Notes under the pieces: generated by a model
The model's database searches: none
The model's input: only the letters and a program-made list of their open reading frames with translations
Told to the model about the DNA's origin: nothing
Shown: in pieces, positions 10,520-20,279 of the stretch
Layout: the number at the start of each line of letters is the position of its first letter
Numbering within the stretch: the stretch's first letter is position 1
Made by a program: the position numbers and the translations under genes
Source: Diphasiastrum complanatum
Taxonomy: Eukaryota; Streptophyta; Lycopodiopsida; Lycopodiales; Lycopodiaceae
Direction: 5' to 3'
Assembly (NCBI GenBank): GCA_029204225.1
Contig: CM055102.1
Span: 2,115,629 to 2,177,628, forward strand
Length of the DNA stretch: 62,000 bases

Positions 10520-11201
10520 TGTGAAAGTACTGTACTTTAGGACCATAAATGATCTACAAAAGATCCACAAGAGTGATTGGATCAAAAAACTAGACACAAA
10601 AAAGTTGATCTGGATTGGTAATTTGACAAACAACAAGCATTAACAATCAAAAGCATTGATCAACATTGAAATCCAAGACCACACGTGTGTACTAAAGGCT
10701 GTAGTATGGCCTTCAACTTGTGAAACAAGTAGAAATTGATTTGGTTTCATTTGGATCACATAAACTCAATGTACATAGTGAACTAGCTTGAGATTGCCAA
10801 TGAGCTCCAAAAATTTTCTATCTTCTCACTATGGGAGCTTGGAATACATAGCAAATTCAACTTCCTTCTTGAAGTTAGGTGGATTTCCAACATGTAATAA
10901 GGAAGTTCACTCACCCTTCTTGCCCTAAAATGAAAAGCTAGCCTAGATCCCAGAGTTATGCTTGGTAGGTAGCTAGTTGGTCAAATTTTTGCCTTAAACT
11001 TAAGTGTAGGTCCTATCAAGTAGGGATGGCCACCAAATAGACATGACCAACTCTCTTGACTTGACCTAACCTACATTAGGATGGGTTTCCCATGTGGCAT
11101 CATGGCCTAACATGTGTGGGACCCACTTGTGTACACAATCTACACTATTCTACATGGTTTTTGATCAAGCTAGATTTGCCAATTTTTGACAATTCTTCAC
11201 A
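10520..11201 (-). repeat. 3' LTR of B
   Basis: TGTGAAAGTACTG...ATTCTTCACA on the plus strand. CACACGTGTG is at 10680-10689, followed 20 bases on by GTATGGCC. A purine-rich tract (GAGGAGGAG, minus strand) adjoins at 11202-11215. Confidence 0.88.
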
Positions 11202-11384
11202 CTCCTCCTCAAATTTAGCTTGATCTATTTACAACTCTCTTGATAGAGGAATGAAATCTTTTATAAGTGTTAAAAAATCAAACTAGAAACAAGGAACTTT
11301 TGAGACTCCAATAGAGAATGATGTCCGTGAAGGACCTTTCACCACCTCTTAAAGGATCCCTTACAAGATGTTCCACAAATGTGT
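11202..11384 (-). pseudogene. Scrap of RT/RNase H connection in B
   Basis: Minus-strand codons include ERSFTDIILYWSLKS, the counterpart of the ERSFKDITLYRKLIGSL stretch of element E. Nearly all of integrase and RT is missing between this and the protease segment at 11385-11612. Confidence 0.6.
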
Positions 11385-12137
11385 CTATATACATGTAGCA
11401 CACTTCAAAAAATACACATCATGCCAAGCCATGGATTCCAAGGCATTTTGTGCACTTGAAGATACATCAATAAAACTATTAAGTGCATAGGATTCTAGAC
11501 ACAAAGAGATGGTGCCAACACCATCTATCCTACACTCTTCATCATTTGCAGTAAAGACAAACTTTTTAGCAGCATTGAAAGAGTGTAAGGTTGAGAAAAA
11601 AATCTTTTTCACAAGACATGTGGGAGCTAGCCTTACTGTTGATCCACCAATTGTCTCTTGAATTGCTATTGCTTGTTGGTGAGGATGTAGATGCCATCAA
11701 GAATACATCTACTTCATCCTCCTCCTCCTCCTTTGCAAGGTTTCCTTTTTTGTCCTCCTCCACTTGTGCTCTTAGCCTCTCGTAGCATTCAGATGCATAA
11801 TGCTCTTTCTTTCCACAAAAGAAGCATTTCTGATTTGACTTGTCATTTGAACTTGATGCATCATCCTCTTCTTTGGCCTCATTTGGATGCTTCTTCTTTC
11901 CATTGGTCTTATTTTTGCCCTTGAATGAGAAATTGGCTTTCTCATCACCATCCTGCAAAGACAAGGAACTCATCCTAGATTTTGCATGGAGCATCCTACA
12001 CTCTTCAGCCACTGATACACTGTGAAGTTTTTCTATAGTTGGCAAAGTGTCTTGGATGGCAAAACTTTGGACCAAATTTGCAAAGTCATCTCCTAGACCA
12101 TTAAGAACAATTTGTACAAGCTCTCCATCATAAATCT
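11385..12137 (-). pseudogene. Gag C-terminus, zinc knuckle and damaged protease of B
   Basis: Minus-strand order: gag helix DGELVQIVLNGLGDDFANLV, basic linker, zinc knuckle CFFCGKKEHYASEC (CX2CX4HX4C), acidic EEEEDEVDVFLMAS, then the protease entry WWINSKASSHMS. The usual DSGA active site reads NSKA here, so the catalytic aspartate is lost. A frame change follows (FFSTLHSFNAAKKFVFTANDEECRIDG). The closest relative in the window is Z (16099-16578). Confidence 0.82.
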
Positions 12138-12987
12138 TCTCAAAATATTGGAAAAAAAAAAACACAAAACTATGTGAATATGCTTCTACACAATCTCAAT
12201 AATTCAATTATCAATTTCGTATACGATACAATCTTTAAAATTTCTATTCAACTCAAATCGGGACAAAATTGCATAGCTAGTTGGACATTCTCTAATGTCA
12301 TTTGAGAAGATTGTGTGTACTCACTTTTCAGTTTGAAGTATACTATTTTGTGTTATTGGGCAATTTTGGAAGAAGTCATTTCTTTTTGACACCGGAAGAT
12401 CATAAATGAGAAGGGGTCCTAAAAATGCCAAAGATGAATTGAGCTCTTTTGGCTTAGTAAAGACCCATCTTAGAATAAAATATTCAAGGTAGGTAGAAGT
12501 AGAAACTCAAGCTACCATAAGAATTGCCATTTGTACTTTGCATGCCACATTTAATGCATGAAAATACTAGGTGGCACAATTAGACATATTGAGGTGGCTT
12601 GAATAAGTCTAGATAGCTTGAGAGGTGGATTCATAACTCCAATTCAACTCAAAGTAGGAGGAGAGTACATGGATCTATATATATGTGATGTACTCTCATT
12701 GAGAAGATGATGATTTTTGTGTGTAATGCAAATTTGGAGACTAAGCTCTTTGTGCCCTCTCTCTCTACTCGAGTTCTGTACTTTCATATTCTCTCTCTAG
12801 CCGAGTTGAGGCATTTATTGTACTTAGTTTCATGTTTTGTTGACAGATGTTGCTTGTAACACAATAATATTTCTTGTATGATCAGCTTTCCTATTGTCAA
12901 TCAATGCTAGTTTGATCTTTATGGTATTATTGGGCTTAGGAGATCAAAAGTACATGTGTAGGGCGTCCCACACATGTGAATTCAACA
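12138..12987 (+). repeat. X-family LTR inside gag of B
   Basis: From about 12413 (GGGGTCCTAAAAATGCC) to 12987 (GTGAATTCAACA) this matches the LTR at 35332-35933 (opposite strand) and the piece at 49491-49706. The first 25 bases (CAAAATATTGGAAAA) match the X start, but 12165-12412 is extra sequence absent from the other copies. No matching 5-bp duplication is visible, so this may be a rearranged solo LTR. Confidence 0.65.
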
Positions 12988-13404
12988 AATGGAAGCCAAC
13001 TCTCTATTCACAGACTTGATTCTAAGTACATAATCTTGTGCACTCTCCTCACTTCTCCTCATGCTTTGCAAAATCTGATTTCTAAGCATAAGAACTCTAG
13101 AAGTGTTGCTAGATTCATAGATTGATTTTAAAGACTCCCAAGCCTCTTTAGCACTAGTACATGCTGATACTTCTCTCAACAAATCATTGCTCACATTCAT
13201 CTTCACACAATGAAGTGCAAGCCTAGATCCCTTCATGTATCTAGCTAACTCCTATGCACCTAGAGGTCCGTCTTCATCTTCAATCAAGAACTCATGAAGG
13301 TCTTGGAGCACCTAGAGTGACTCCATCCTAACCTTCCAAATATCATAATTTGTAGAATTCAATCCCTCACTAGCTTCTAGAAGGTATGCTCCAGCAGATC
13401 CCAT
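12988..13404 (-). pseudogene. Copia gag N-terminus of B
   Basis: The start codon is at 13404 (MGSAGAYLLEASEGLNSTNY). In-frame stops follow, then the well-kept UBN2-type gag core ALHCVKMNVSNDLLREV, TSAKEAWESLKSIYE, SRVLMLRNQILQSM and SAQDYVLRIKSVNRELASI. The X LTR interrupts it immediately after ELASI. The fold packages RNA in the family; this copy cannot be expressed whole. Confidence 0.78.
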
Positions 13405-14080
13405 CTTACTGGTGACTTCTACAAACAAGAAATAGATTTGATTGACTTGAAACTCACAAAGGTCTCACACTTGCAATGTTTCACTCAAATTTGATTTCTA
13501 ATCCAACAAATGGACTTATAATCACAGTTCTATCACTCTCTCGCAAAGCTAGAATGAAGATTTGATGAAGTGAAAACTACTTTCAAACAAATCTTGCCAA
13601 GAAATGGATTTGATTGTCTCTAGAAACTCACTAAGGTCTCTCTCTCTTTTAGTTTTTCACTCAAATTAGGTTTCTAATCCAACAAATGGACTTATAATCG
13701 CAGTTCTAGCACTCCCTCACAAAGTTGGAATGAAGATAAGATGATGTGAAATCTACTTACAATCAAATCTTGCCAATTTTGGCTATTTTTGGACAAAAAG
13801 TTGACTTAATCTCTTTCTTCCTTCTTGGTGTACTTTCAAGATCTGTTTTTAACCTTAATAGGACTTGAAATCAGCCTAGGTTAATTAGATTCCAGGTTCA
13901 AAGGTGCCCACACATGTGAATAGTACGGATTTGGACCCCTACCAAGTTTGGATCAAATCTCCTTACCAAAATCAAGATTCTAGCTTGCCCTCTCAATACT
14001 AGTTTTTAGCACCAAAACTAGCTAAAAATGGATTTGCATTAAATCAATGGCTTATGCTCTTGTACTTGGATTTGATACCA
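13405..14080 (-). promoter_or_regulatory. Leader and primer site of B
   Basis: On the minus strand the 5' LTR is followed by TGGTATCAAATCC (about 14067-14080), then a 660-base leader. Two diverged copies of a block (TTTGATTG...AAACTCACAAAGGTCTC...) lie near 13430-13560 and 13600-13760, an imperfect tandem duplication of about 180 bp. No coding frame is evident. Confidence 0.7.
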
Positions 14081-14780
14081 TGTGAAAGTACTGTACTTTA
14101 GGACCATAAATGGATCTACAAAAGATCCACAAGAGTGATTGGATACTTGCTTAACAATCTATCATAAAACTAGACACAAAAAAGTTGACTAGATTGGCAA
14201 TTTGACAAACAACAAGCATTAACAATCAAAAGCATTGATAAACATTGAAATACAAGCCCACACGTGTATACTAAAGGTTGTAGTACGGCCTTCATCCTAT
14301 GAAACAAGTAGAAATTGATTTGGTTTCATTTGGATCACAAAAACTCAATGTACATAGTGAACTAGCTTGAGATTGCCAATGAGCTCCAAAAATTTTCTAA
14401 CTTCTCACTATGGGAGCTTGGAATACATAGCAAATTTGACTTCCTTATTGAAGTTAGGTGGATTTACAGCATGTAACAAGGAAGTTAACTCACCCTTCTT
14501 TCCCTAAAATGAAAAGCTAGCCTAGATCTTAGAGTTATGCTTGGTAGGTAGCTAGTTGGTCAAATTCTCACCTTAAACTTAGGTGTAGGTCCTATAAAGT
14601 AGGGATGACCACCAAATAGACATGACCAACTCTCTTGACATTACCTAACCTACATTAGGATGGGTTTTCCAAGTGGCATCATGGCCTCACATGTGTGGGA
14701 CCCACTTGTGTACACAATTTACACCATTCTACATGGTTTTTGATCAAGCTAGATTTGCCAATTTTTGGCAATTCTTCACA
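14081..14780 (-). repeat. 5' LTR of B
   Basis: 700 bp, partner of 10520-11201. It contains CACACGTGTA at about 14259-14268, followed by TAGTACGGCC, and ends at TSD GCTCA. Confidence 0.88.
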
Positions 14781-14785
14781 GCTCA

Positions 14786-15329
14786 AACTTCAAAAGAAGT
14801 ACATGACATCCTGAGCTCACTATATGATGTGAGGGACGTAACTTCTAAGTTACGTCTACGAAGAAAATTCTTCACTCTCAAAATGTTGAATAGTAATTCA
14901 CTTTAGAATCATGTTAACCAGTTCAAGAATCTCTTGCAACAGATGGCTGTTGTCGGATCGATCATAGATAATCAAGACGCAATTATGACATTGCTTTCAA
15001 GCTTTTCCTCTACTATTGAGAACCGGGTGATGATCATATTGACACACTTAGATTTAACTCTCACTAGAGTTATTACTATGTTCCTGCAAGAAGATAATCG
15101 AAGAAGTCACGACACTTTGTCAACTTCATCATCTCATGCTCTATTTGTCAACAAAGGCTCAAAACGACAGAAGCAGAAAAGCTCTAAGCAGTCCGCATTG
15201 AATCAGAAACCGACACAAAGTCAATAATAATGATTAAATCCACAATCGAAGAAGAAGATGTTTAGTAGGTATTGCAAGCACACTAATCATGAGATCTAGG
15301 ATTGCAAGGTACTCAAAGCAACTTCTACT
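14786..15329 (+). pseudogene. Copia gag of C, downstream part with zinc knuckle
   Basis: Continues the gag after B: VHDILSSLYDVRDVTSKLRL, KMLNSNS, a stop, then NHVNQFKNLLQQM, IIDNQDAIMTLLSSF, LTRVITMFLQEDNRRS and a basic SKRQKQKSSK tail. The zinc knuckle CRYCKHTNHEI, stop, DC is CX2CX4HX4C interrupted by a stop in its last spacer. The sequence is lost at about 15329 where the Z LTR begins. Confidence 0.78.
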
Positions 15330-15883
15330 TGACAATCTTTGTGATTCCAAGCAAGAACAATAAAAAAAGATGATCCACGGCTTCACACGTGTGAAGTACA
15401 GCTACTGTATGGCCTGATAACAGAGAAATAGTTTACTTATCATTTACAAAGCATTCATCTACAAAGAAAGTGCCTAAGAGAGTCAAAACACAATGATAGC
15501 TTTACAAACCAAGATTTCTCATCATTAGCTCAATAATGGATCCATCATGGATCATGTACAAATTCACCATAATCTCTCCCTAAGCTACATCCAGCACGTG
15601 TAGGATAGCTCATTGTACGTATCCATATCCACTTTGGATAAGATCTATCAAGTTCGCCACATCATCCATTGGTGGTTTGTGTTGACCTTCTAGATTCCTA
15701 CAATCTAGGACCTAACTCCTATAATTTAGGAGATGTCATATTAGACTCAAATGAAAGCTAATAAAAATGGAACTGAATATTACAAGTGTCATTTCACACG
15801 TGTGGACAGGTCCTCACACGTGTGGATCCACATAGATGTCTAATATTCATTAAAAACCATGTGAAAATTGCTAAATTCTAACA
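15330..15883 (-). repeat. 3' LTR of element Z
   Basis: On the minus strand it begins TGTTAGAATTTAGC, preceded by a purine tract (GGGAGAGGC, 15884-15894). The left end near 15330 (TGACAATC on plus) is inferred. It carries three CACACGTGTG-type sites: 15382-15395 (full TTCACACGTGTGAA, followed by AGTAC and, 20 bases on, ATGGCC), and near 15793 and 15813. No second Z LTR was found. Confidence 0.65.
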
Positions 15884-16578
15884 GCCTCTCCCAGATCCAC
15901 GATCTCGAATTGTTTTGAGATGTCTGTCTTCACTTTAGCAATGAACCTCTCACTCTTGTAGAGTATCAGAGTGTCGTCCACATACATAGCCACAATGATG
16001 ATCTTTCCATCAGTAATTCTCACATACACATTGGAATCAGCCATCAGTGGCTTGAATTCCAATGATTTCAAGGCTTGATCCTTCTTTTTGTACCACTGTC
16101 AAGCTGACTGCTTCAGACCATAGATACTCCTATACATTCTACATGCATAATCATGCTTAAAGTGGACATCTGAACCACTTTCTAAGGGTAGACCAACACT
16201 AAGCATATTCTTGGTGATTGATGGTACATAAAGGACATTTTCTAGATCCATGAATTTTGAGGATTCTAGACCCAAAGAGATGGTGCCAGCACCATCTATC
16301 CTACACTCTTCATTATTTGCAATAAAGACAAACTTTTTAGCAACATTGAAAGAGTGTAAGGTTGAGAAAAAGTCCTTTTCACAAGACATGTGAGAGCTAG
16401 CCTCACTACCGATCCACCAATTGTCTCTTGAATTGCTATTGCTTGTTGGTGAGGATATAGATGCCATCAAGAATACATCTACATCATCATCCTCCTCCTC
16501 CTTTGCAAGGTTTCCTTGTTTTTTCTCCTCCACTTGTGCTCTTAGCCTCTTGTAGCATTCAGATGCATAATGCCCCTT
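15884..16578 (-). pseudogene. Internally deleted chimeric copia pol of Z
   Basis: The minus strand reads from a half zinc knuckle (GHYASEC) through protease (WWIGSEASSHMS, active site altered) and pre-integrase (YVPSITKNMLSVG), then jumps in frame to RT (YACRMYRSIYGLKQS), with a stop in the next codons, ALKSLEFKPLMADSNVYV and MYVDDTLI, ending at the purine tract. The gag/protease half resembles element B and the RT half resembles F. Integrase and most of RT are missing. The upstream end is cut inside the zinc knuckle by the Y LTR. Confidence 0.8.
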
Positions 16579-17370
16579 TGTTGGGGGTATTCCCAACAAA
16601 GTGTAAATAAATAAAATCCTTCAATAAAATGTGTTGCGAGGGCATGACATCCTGCGTGTATAAGCCCATGGCCCAATGAGCACGCAATTGAAGTTGTAAA
16701 TAAAATAAACTTGACTTGGGCCTTGTAATTAAAATAAAACTAGAGGCCCAATGTCATTTTTAAACTTAGAGATCACTTTTTAGAGTTGGGTCCAAATTGG
16801 GACTCACGTGAATCTTGTGATTTCTAATGTACTTTTTGTGGACCCTTGGATCAAGTTGGGTCCAAGATGAATGGCTAGGATCATTGTGAATATTAGCCAG
16901 TAAGATTGAAGGGCAAGGGCCTTCCCCATTTTATAAAAAGGCACCATTTGTACACTATTTCGATGCCTAATGAGAAACTCTACCATTTTTGGAAGAGAAG
17001 CATCCTCATTTGCTATTCACTACTTGATATTGCTCTTGGTTGTGTTTTCTATTGCTCTCTATTTCCATGTTTATTATTTGCCATAGTGAATGTTTTTCCA
17101 TTAGCAAGCATAAGGAGCATTTGAGCTAACCTCCACCCTCACTCTCTTTCTCTCTCTTTCTCTTCTCTTCTCAATCTCTTCTTCTCCATTCCTTCCCTTC
17201 AACCAAACTATGATGAATGTTAGTGTAGAGGAGTAGAGTTAAAGAAATTAACTAAAAATAGGAAATTAACTAAAATTAGCATCTATGCATAGTTAGGCAC
17301 CTATCCAGTGATCTAACCTTTGTTGACAGGCAGAAGGTCTATACTACGAGAGATCTTCAACCCCATAGTC
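16579..17370 (+). repeat. LTR of gypsy-like family Y, inserted in Z zinc knuckle
   Basis: Begins TGTTGGGGGTATTCCCAACA, a near-perfect hairpin. It includes CT-rich tracts near 17133-17180. The same family is present at 50785-51483 (minus) and 54468-54759 (plus, 3' part only). The right end is placed just before a gypsy-type primer site. Confidence 0.72.
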
Positions 17371-17989
17371 ACGCCGTTGCCAGGGATAGGTTTCCACTAA
17401 CTAGTTTAGTTGCATATTAGCTATTTTTTTGCTTTTTAGAGTAGTTTAGTAGATTTTTGGGAGTTTAGAATTAGTTTTCTGTATTTTTTTGTGTTTGGAC
17501 TGTTCACAACTAGCGGAGGAGGTGTGAGAGGGTAGAGGAGGCCCTGAACAACCTCTAAGGGCTTGAAACCAAAACCAATCATCCAAAAAACTCAAAAAAT
17601 ACACCAATCTATATTTTGGAGGGAAAAAAAGCCAAAATAGCTCATCAGATTTTTATATCTCCAGAATCAGTGGGAATTAACCCTTGCATGACTGGTAGCA
17701 ACTCCAGGGTACTGTCCCAAACCTACATAGAAGCCTGCGAGAGTGTGAGCTATCAGGTCCTAAGTGCCTGACCAGTCGACTCAGCTTGTCACAAGCTTCG
17801 GAGTGAGGTGAGAAAGTCCTTCATAGGTAGCGGAAGCAAGGAGAAGCAAAAAGGTGGAAGAAGCATTTACTTGGTGTTGTTTGCAGGTTTTGAAGATCAA
17901 AAATAGTTCTGGGGAACACATAATCAGTCCTGGAGGCATCACAAAGGCCAGAGTAGCACCAAACAGCTTGCAAATCGGTTGAGTGTGGA
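17371..17989 (+). promoter_or_regulatory. Gypsy-type primer site and leader after Y LTR
   Basis: ACGCCGTTGCCAGGGATAG (17371-17389) resembles the plant gypsy primer site CGCCGTTGCCGGGGA, commonly attributed to tRNA-Asp. The following 600 bases contain no recognised domain, so gag and pol of this copy are absent or unrecognisable. Confidence 0.55.
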
Positions 17990-18452
17990 GATTTTTACAA
18001 AACTTCAAGTTTTGTGTCAAATTTTTTTTTCTTTTGGTGTATTTTCACTCAAAACTCTGTCATTTTGTTGAGTGGAAAATTGCTAGTGAGTTTGGAGCTT
18101 GGTATAGTGCATAGCAAGTTATTGGACTTTGTTTCATTGATTTCTGTGGAGATTTGAGGGAGTTTTGCAATTCTTTGTGCATTCTTGGGTGAAGTAGCTT
18201 TGGGAATGAAAAATCATGGTTTTAAGACTAATCTGTTAGAAAAATCCTTATTTAGAGGCTACTAGATGCAAGCACTAGTGATTTAGTGTGGATTTGCACT
18301 TGAAATCGGTTTTTTGGTGAAGATTTGGCTTAAATCTGTCAATTTTTGTGCAAAAGGTAGTATTACTGTCACTCTCTGGAAAGTGACAATACGGTCCGAA
18401 ATGCCTGATAACAACAGACTCATTTGCATTCAAGATCATACATGAAAAATGA
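17990..18452. other. Unassigned DNA left of element E
   Basis: AT-rich, without a recognised frame. A word near 18388-18412 (ACGGTCCGAAATGCCTGATA) resembles the Z LTR around 15398-15420, so it may be part of a decayed LTR or leader. E inserted at its right end (TSD AATGA, 18448-18452). Confidence 0.4.
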
Positions 18453-19107
18453 TGTGAAAATTGTCAACATTTCCTAGCTAGTTTGAGGCCTAAATTGGCT
18501 AAAATTGTAAATAGTTTTGGTTCTGGAGTTTCACACGTGTGAACCAGGCCACAATGTTTTTATTTACTGTATTTTTTCAGTATGATGAAGTGTCAAACTT
18601 CATACCCTTCAAAATGAGACCATTTTGATGTATTTTGGTCATATAAGCCATTTTTAGCTATTTTTCCTATATAGGGAATATCTAGGGTCAAGTACCTTCT
18701 AGAGAGAGGAGAGAGAGTCATCTTCCTCATCCATAAATAGTAGGGAAGTCGTGGAGAACAGGTTGGAGAAACCTTTTGTATGCTTCATTGAGATCAATAG
18801 ATCATTGTCATTGTTTCTTCCTCCATTGAGAGCATTGTTGTGTGTATTGTCTTCAAGCTATTGTGTATGATCTTAGGTGCTTTCCAAAAGTGATAGGCTG
18901 ATGTATTATGGACTGTATAATGCTATTTTGGGCCGCACTTGATGTTTATGGAAGTTTCCATTTGTGATAAATGCTTTTTGATCAAGTTCTTTGCATTCTA
19001 GGTAGCATAGAATGTGTTGCCAATTCCTAGCTTATGTAGTTTGGAGTGCAAGCATTCAAGCCAATGATCTTGGAGTTTAGATCCACTTAGGATCTGTATT
19101 TTTCACA
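18453..19107 (+). repeat. 5' LTR of E
   Basis: TGTGAAAATTG...TATTTTTCACA. It contains TTCACACGTGTGAA at 18530-18543 followed by CCAGGCC, a CTATATAGG TATA-like box at about 18667-18675, and a GA-rich tract after it. Confidence 0.95.
18666..18675 (+). promoter_or_regulatory. TATA-like box in E 5' LTR
   Basis: CCTATATAGG lies about 125 bp after the CACACGTGTG palindrome and well upstream of the LTR end, the arrangement expected of a pol II LTR promoter. The transcription start is not determined. Confidence 0.5.
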
Positions 19108-20279
19108 TGGTATCAGAGCTGGTTGGCTTCTATTTACAGTAAGTATTCCATTTTTGGTGATATTTGGATGTTTGATCAAGTTCTAGCATGATTTTGCATT
19201 GCTTTGTTGATCAAATCTTACTAACCTTTGTTTTGTGAGTTGAACTTGTGGATCAAAAGCATATTTCAGGTCTATTGAAGATCAGAGACTGAAAAGAAAC
19301 TATTTTGGATCAGATCATAACACCTAATCATTTGTGATTGTGAGGCTTGTGCATATTCAATACTAACAATGTTCTTTTCAATCCTATTGTTGACAATCTC
19401 CATTCTTGGATGAACACTCTCCTTAAGTGGATGAAACTTCTCCTTAAGTGGATGACAAATGCTCTTTTGAGTGAGTTGTAATTCTCCTAAAGGCTGAGCA
19501 AAGTTCCCATTTGGATGAAAGATCCCCTTTTTTGGGTGAACATATTGTAAGCTCCATTGTGAAGAGCATATTGTAAAGATTGTCATCAATTCTGGCATAA
19601 ATTTTGGTGTACTTTGTTGAGCATGTAAGTAACTCTCCTTATGTAATTTGATTGGAGCATTTGCTGGAAGGTGTTAACCATTATGCAAGTGTGTTTTCAG
19701 GTTCTTAACAGGTTGAGGAACATTCTCATGTGAAGTGATCTTAGATCTACATCTAAACACCAAGATTTGACAAGATAGTGAAGCTAGTCTTGTGATTCAC
19801 TAAGTGTGCTCATTCATTCACCTCTAAATCTTGTATTTATCACTTGCTGGAGTTTATAAACTTTTAGAAGTGTGGTTTACATGTGGTTTTACAGGTTGAA
19901 TCAATATCTTAGTGTGTTGATCATATGTTGATCAAGTTTGTTCATTACTAGGTAATCTTGGCATCCTAGTTTTGGGTATTTTCTAAGAATGCAAGTAACT
20001 CTTCACACCATAACTTGATTTGGTCACTTGCTGGAAATTTTGAGAGCTTAAGCAAGAGTGTGTTCAGGTTGGTTTGATTTTGTAATCCATTCTTAGTGTG
20101 TGCAAAGTGTTGCATGTGTTTCAATCTTCCTTTCTATGCTTGGAAACCATCTAGGTTCAAGATAGAAGTGTTTTAGGGTCCTAAATCTTCATAGATCTCT
20201 TTATCTATCATTTGTTGAGAGAAAAGTGAGTGCTAAGTGCTTTAGGACAGAACCTAAAAGTTGAAGAAACATTAGAATC
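19108..20279 (+). promoter_or_regulatory. Primer site and leader of E
   Basis: TGGTATCAGAGC (19108-19119) is the initiator-Met tRNA site. The leader has a short tandem repeat CTCCTTAAGTGGATGA (about 19411-19455) within a set of TGGATGAA words, and a duplicated block (CTAAGTGTG...CACTTGCTGGA near 19800-19850 and 19980-20040). No upstream frame of note. Confidence 0.8.

Larger units (their letters stand above)
10520..14780 (-). mobile_element. Copia deletion derivative B, nested in gag of C
   Basis: LTRs at 10520-11201 and 14081-14780; TSD GCTCA at 10515-10519 and 14781-14785. The LTRs differ at many positions and by an indel of about 25 bp near 14146-14170, so B is clearly older than A or E. 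The internal region keeps gag, the zinc knuckle and the start of protease, then jumps to a scrap of RT/RNase H. A further LTR (X) interrupts its gag. Confidence 0.88.
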
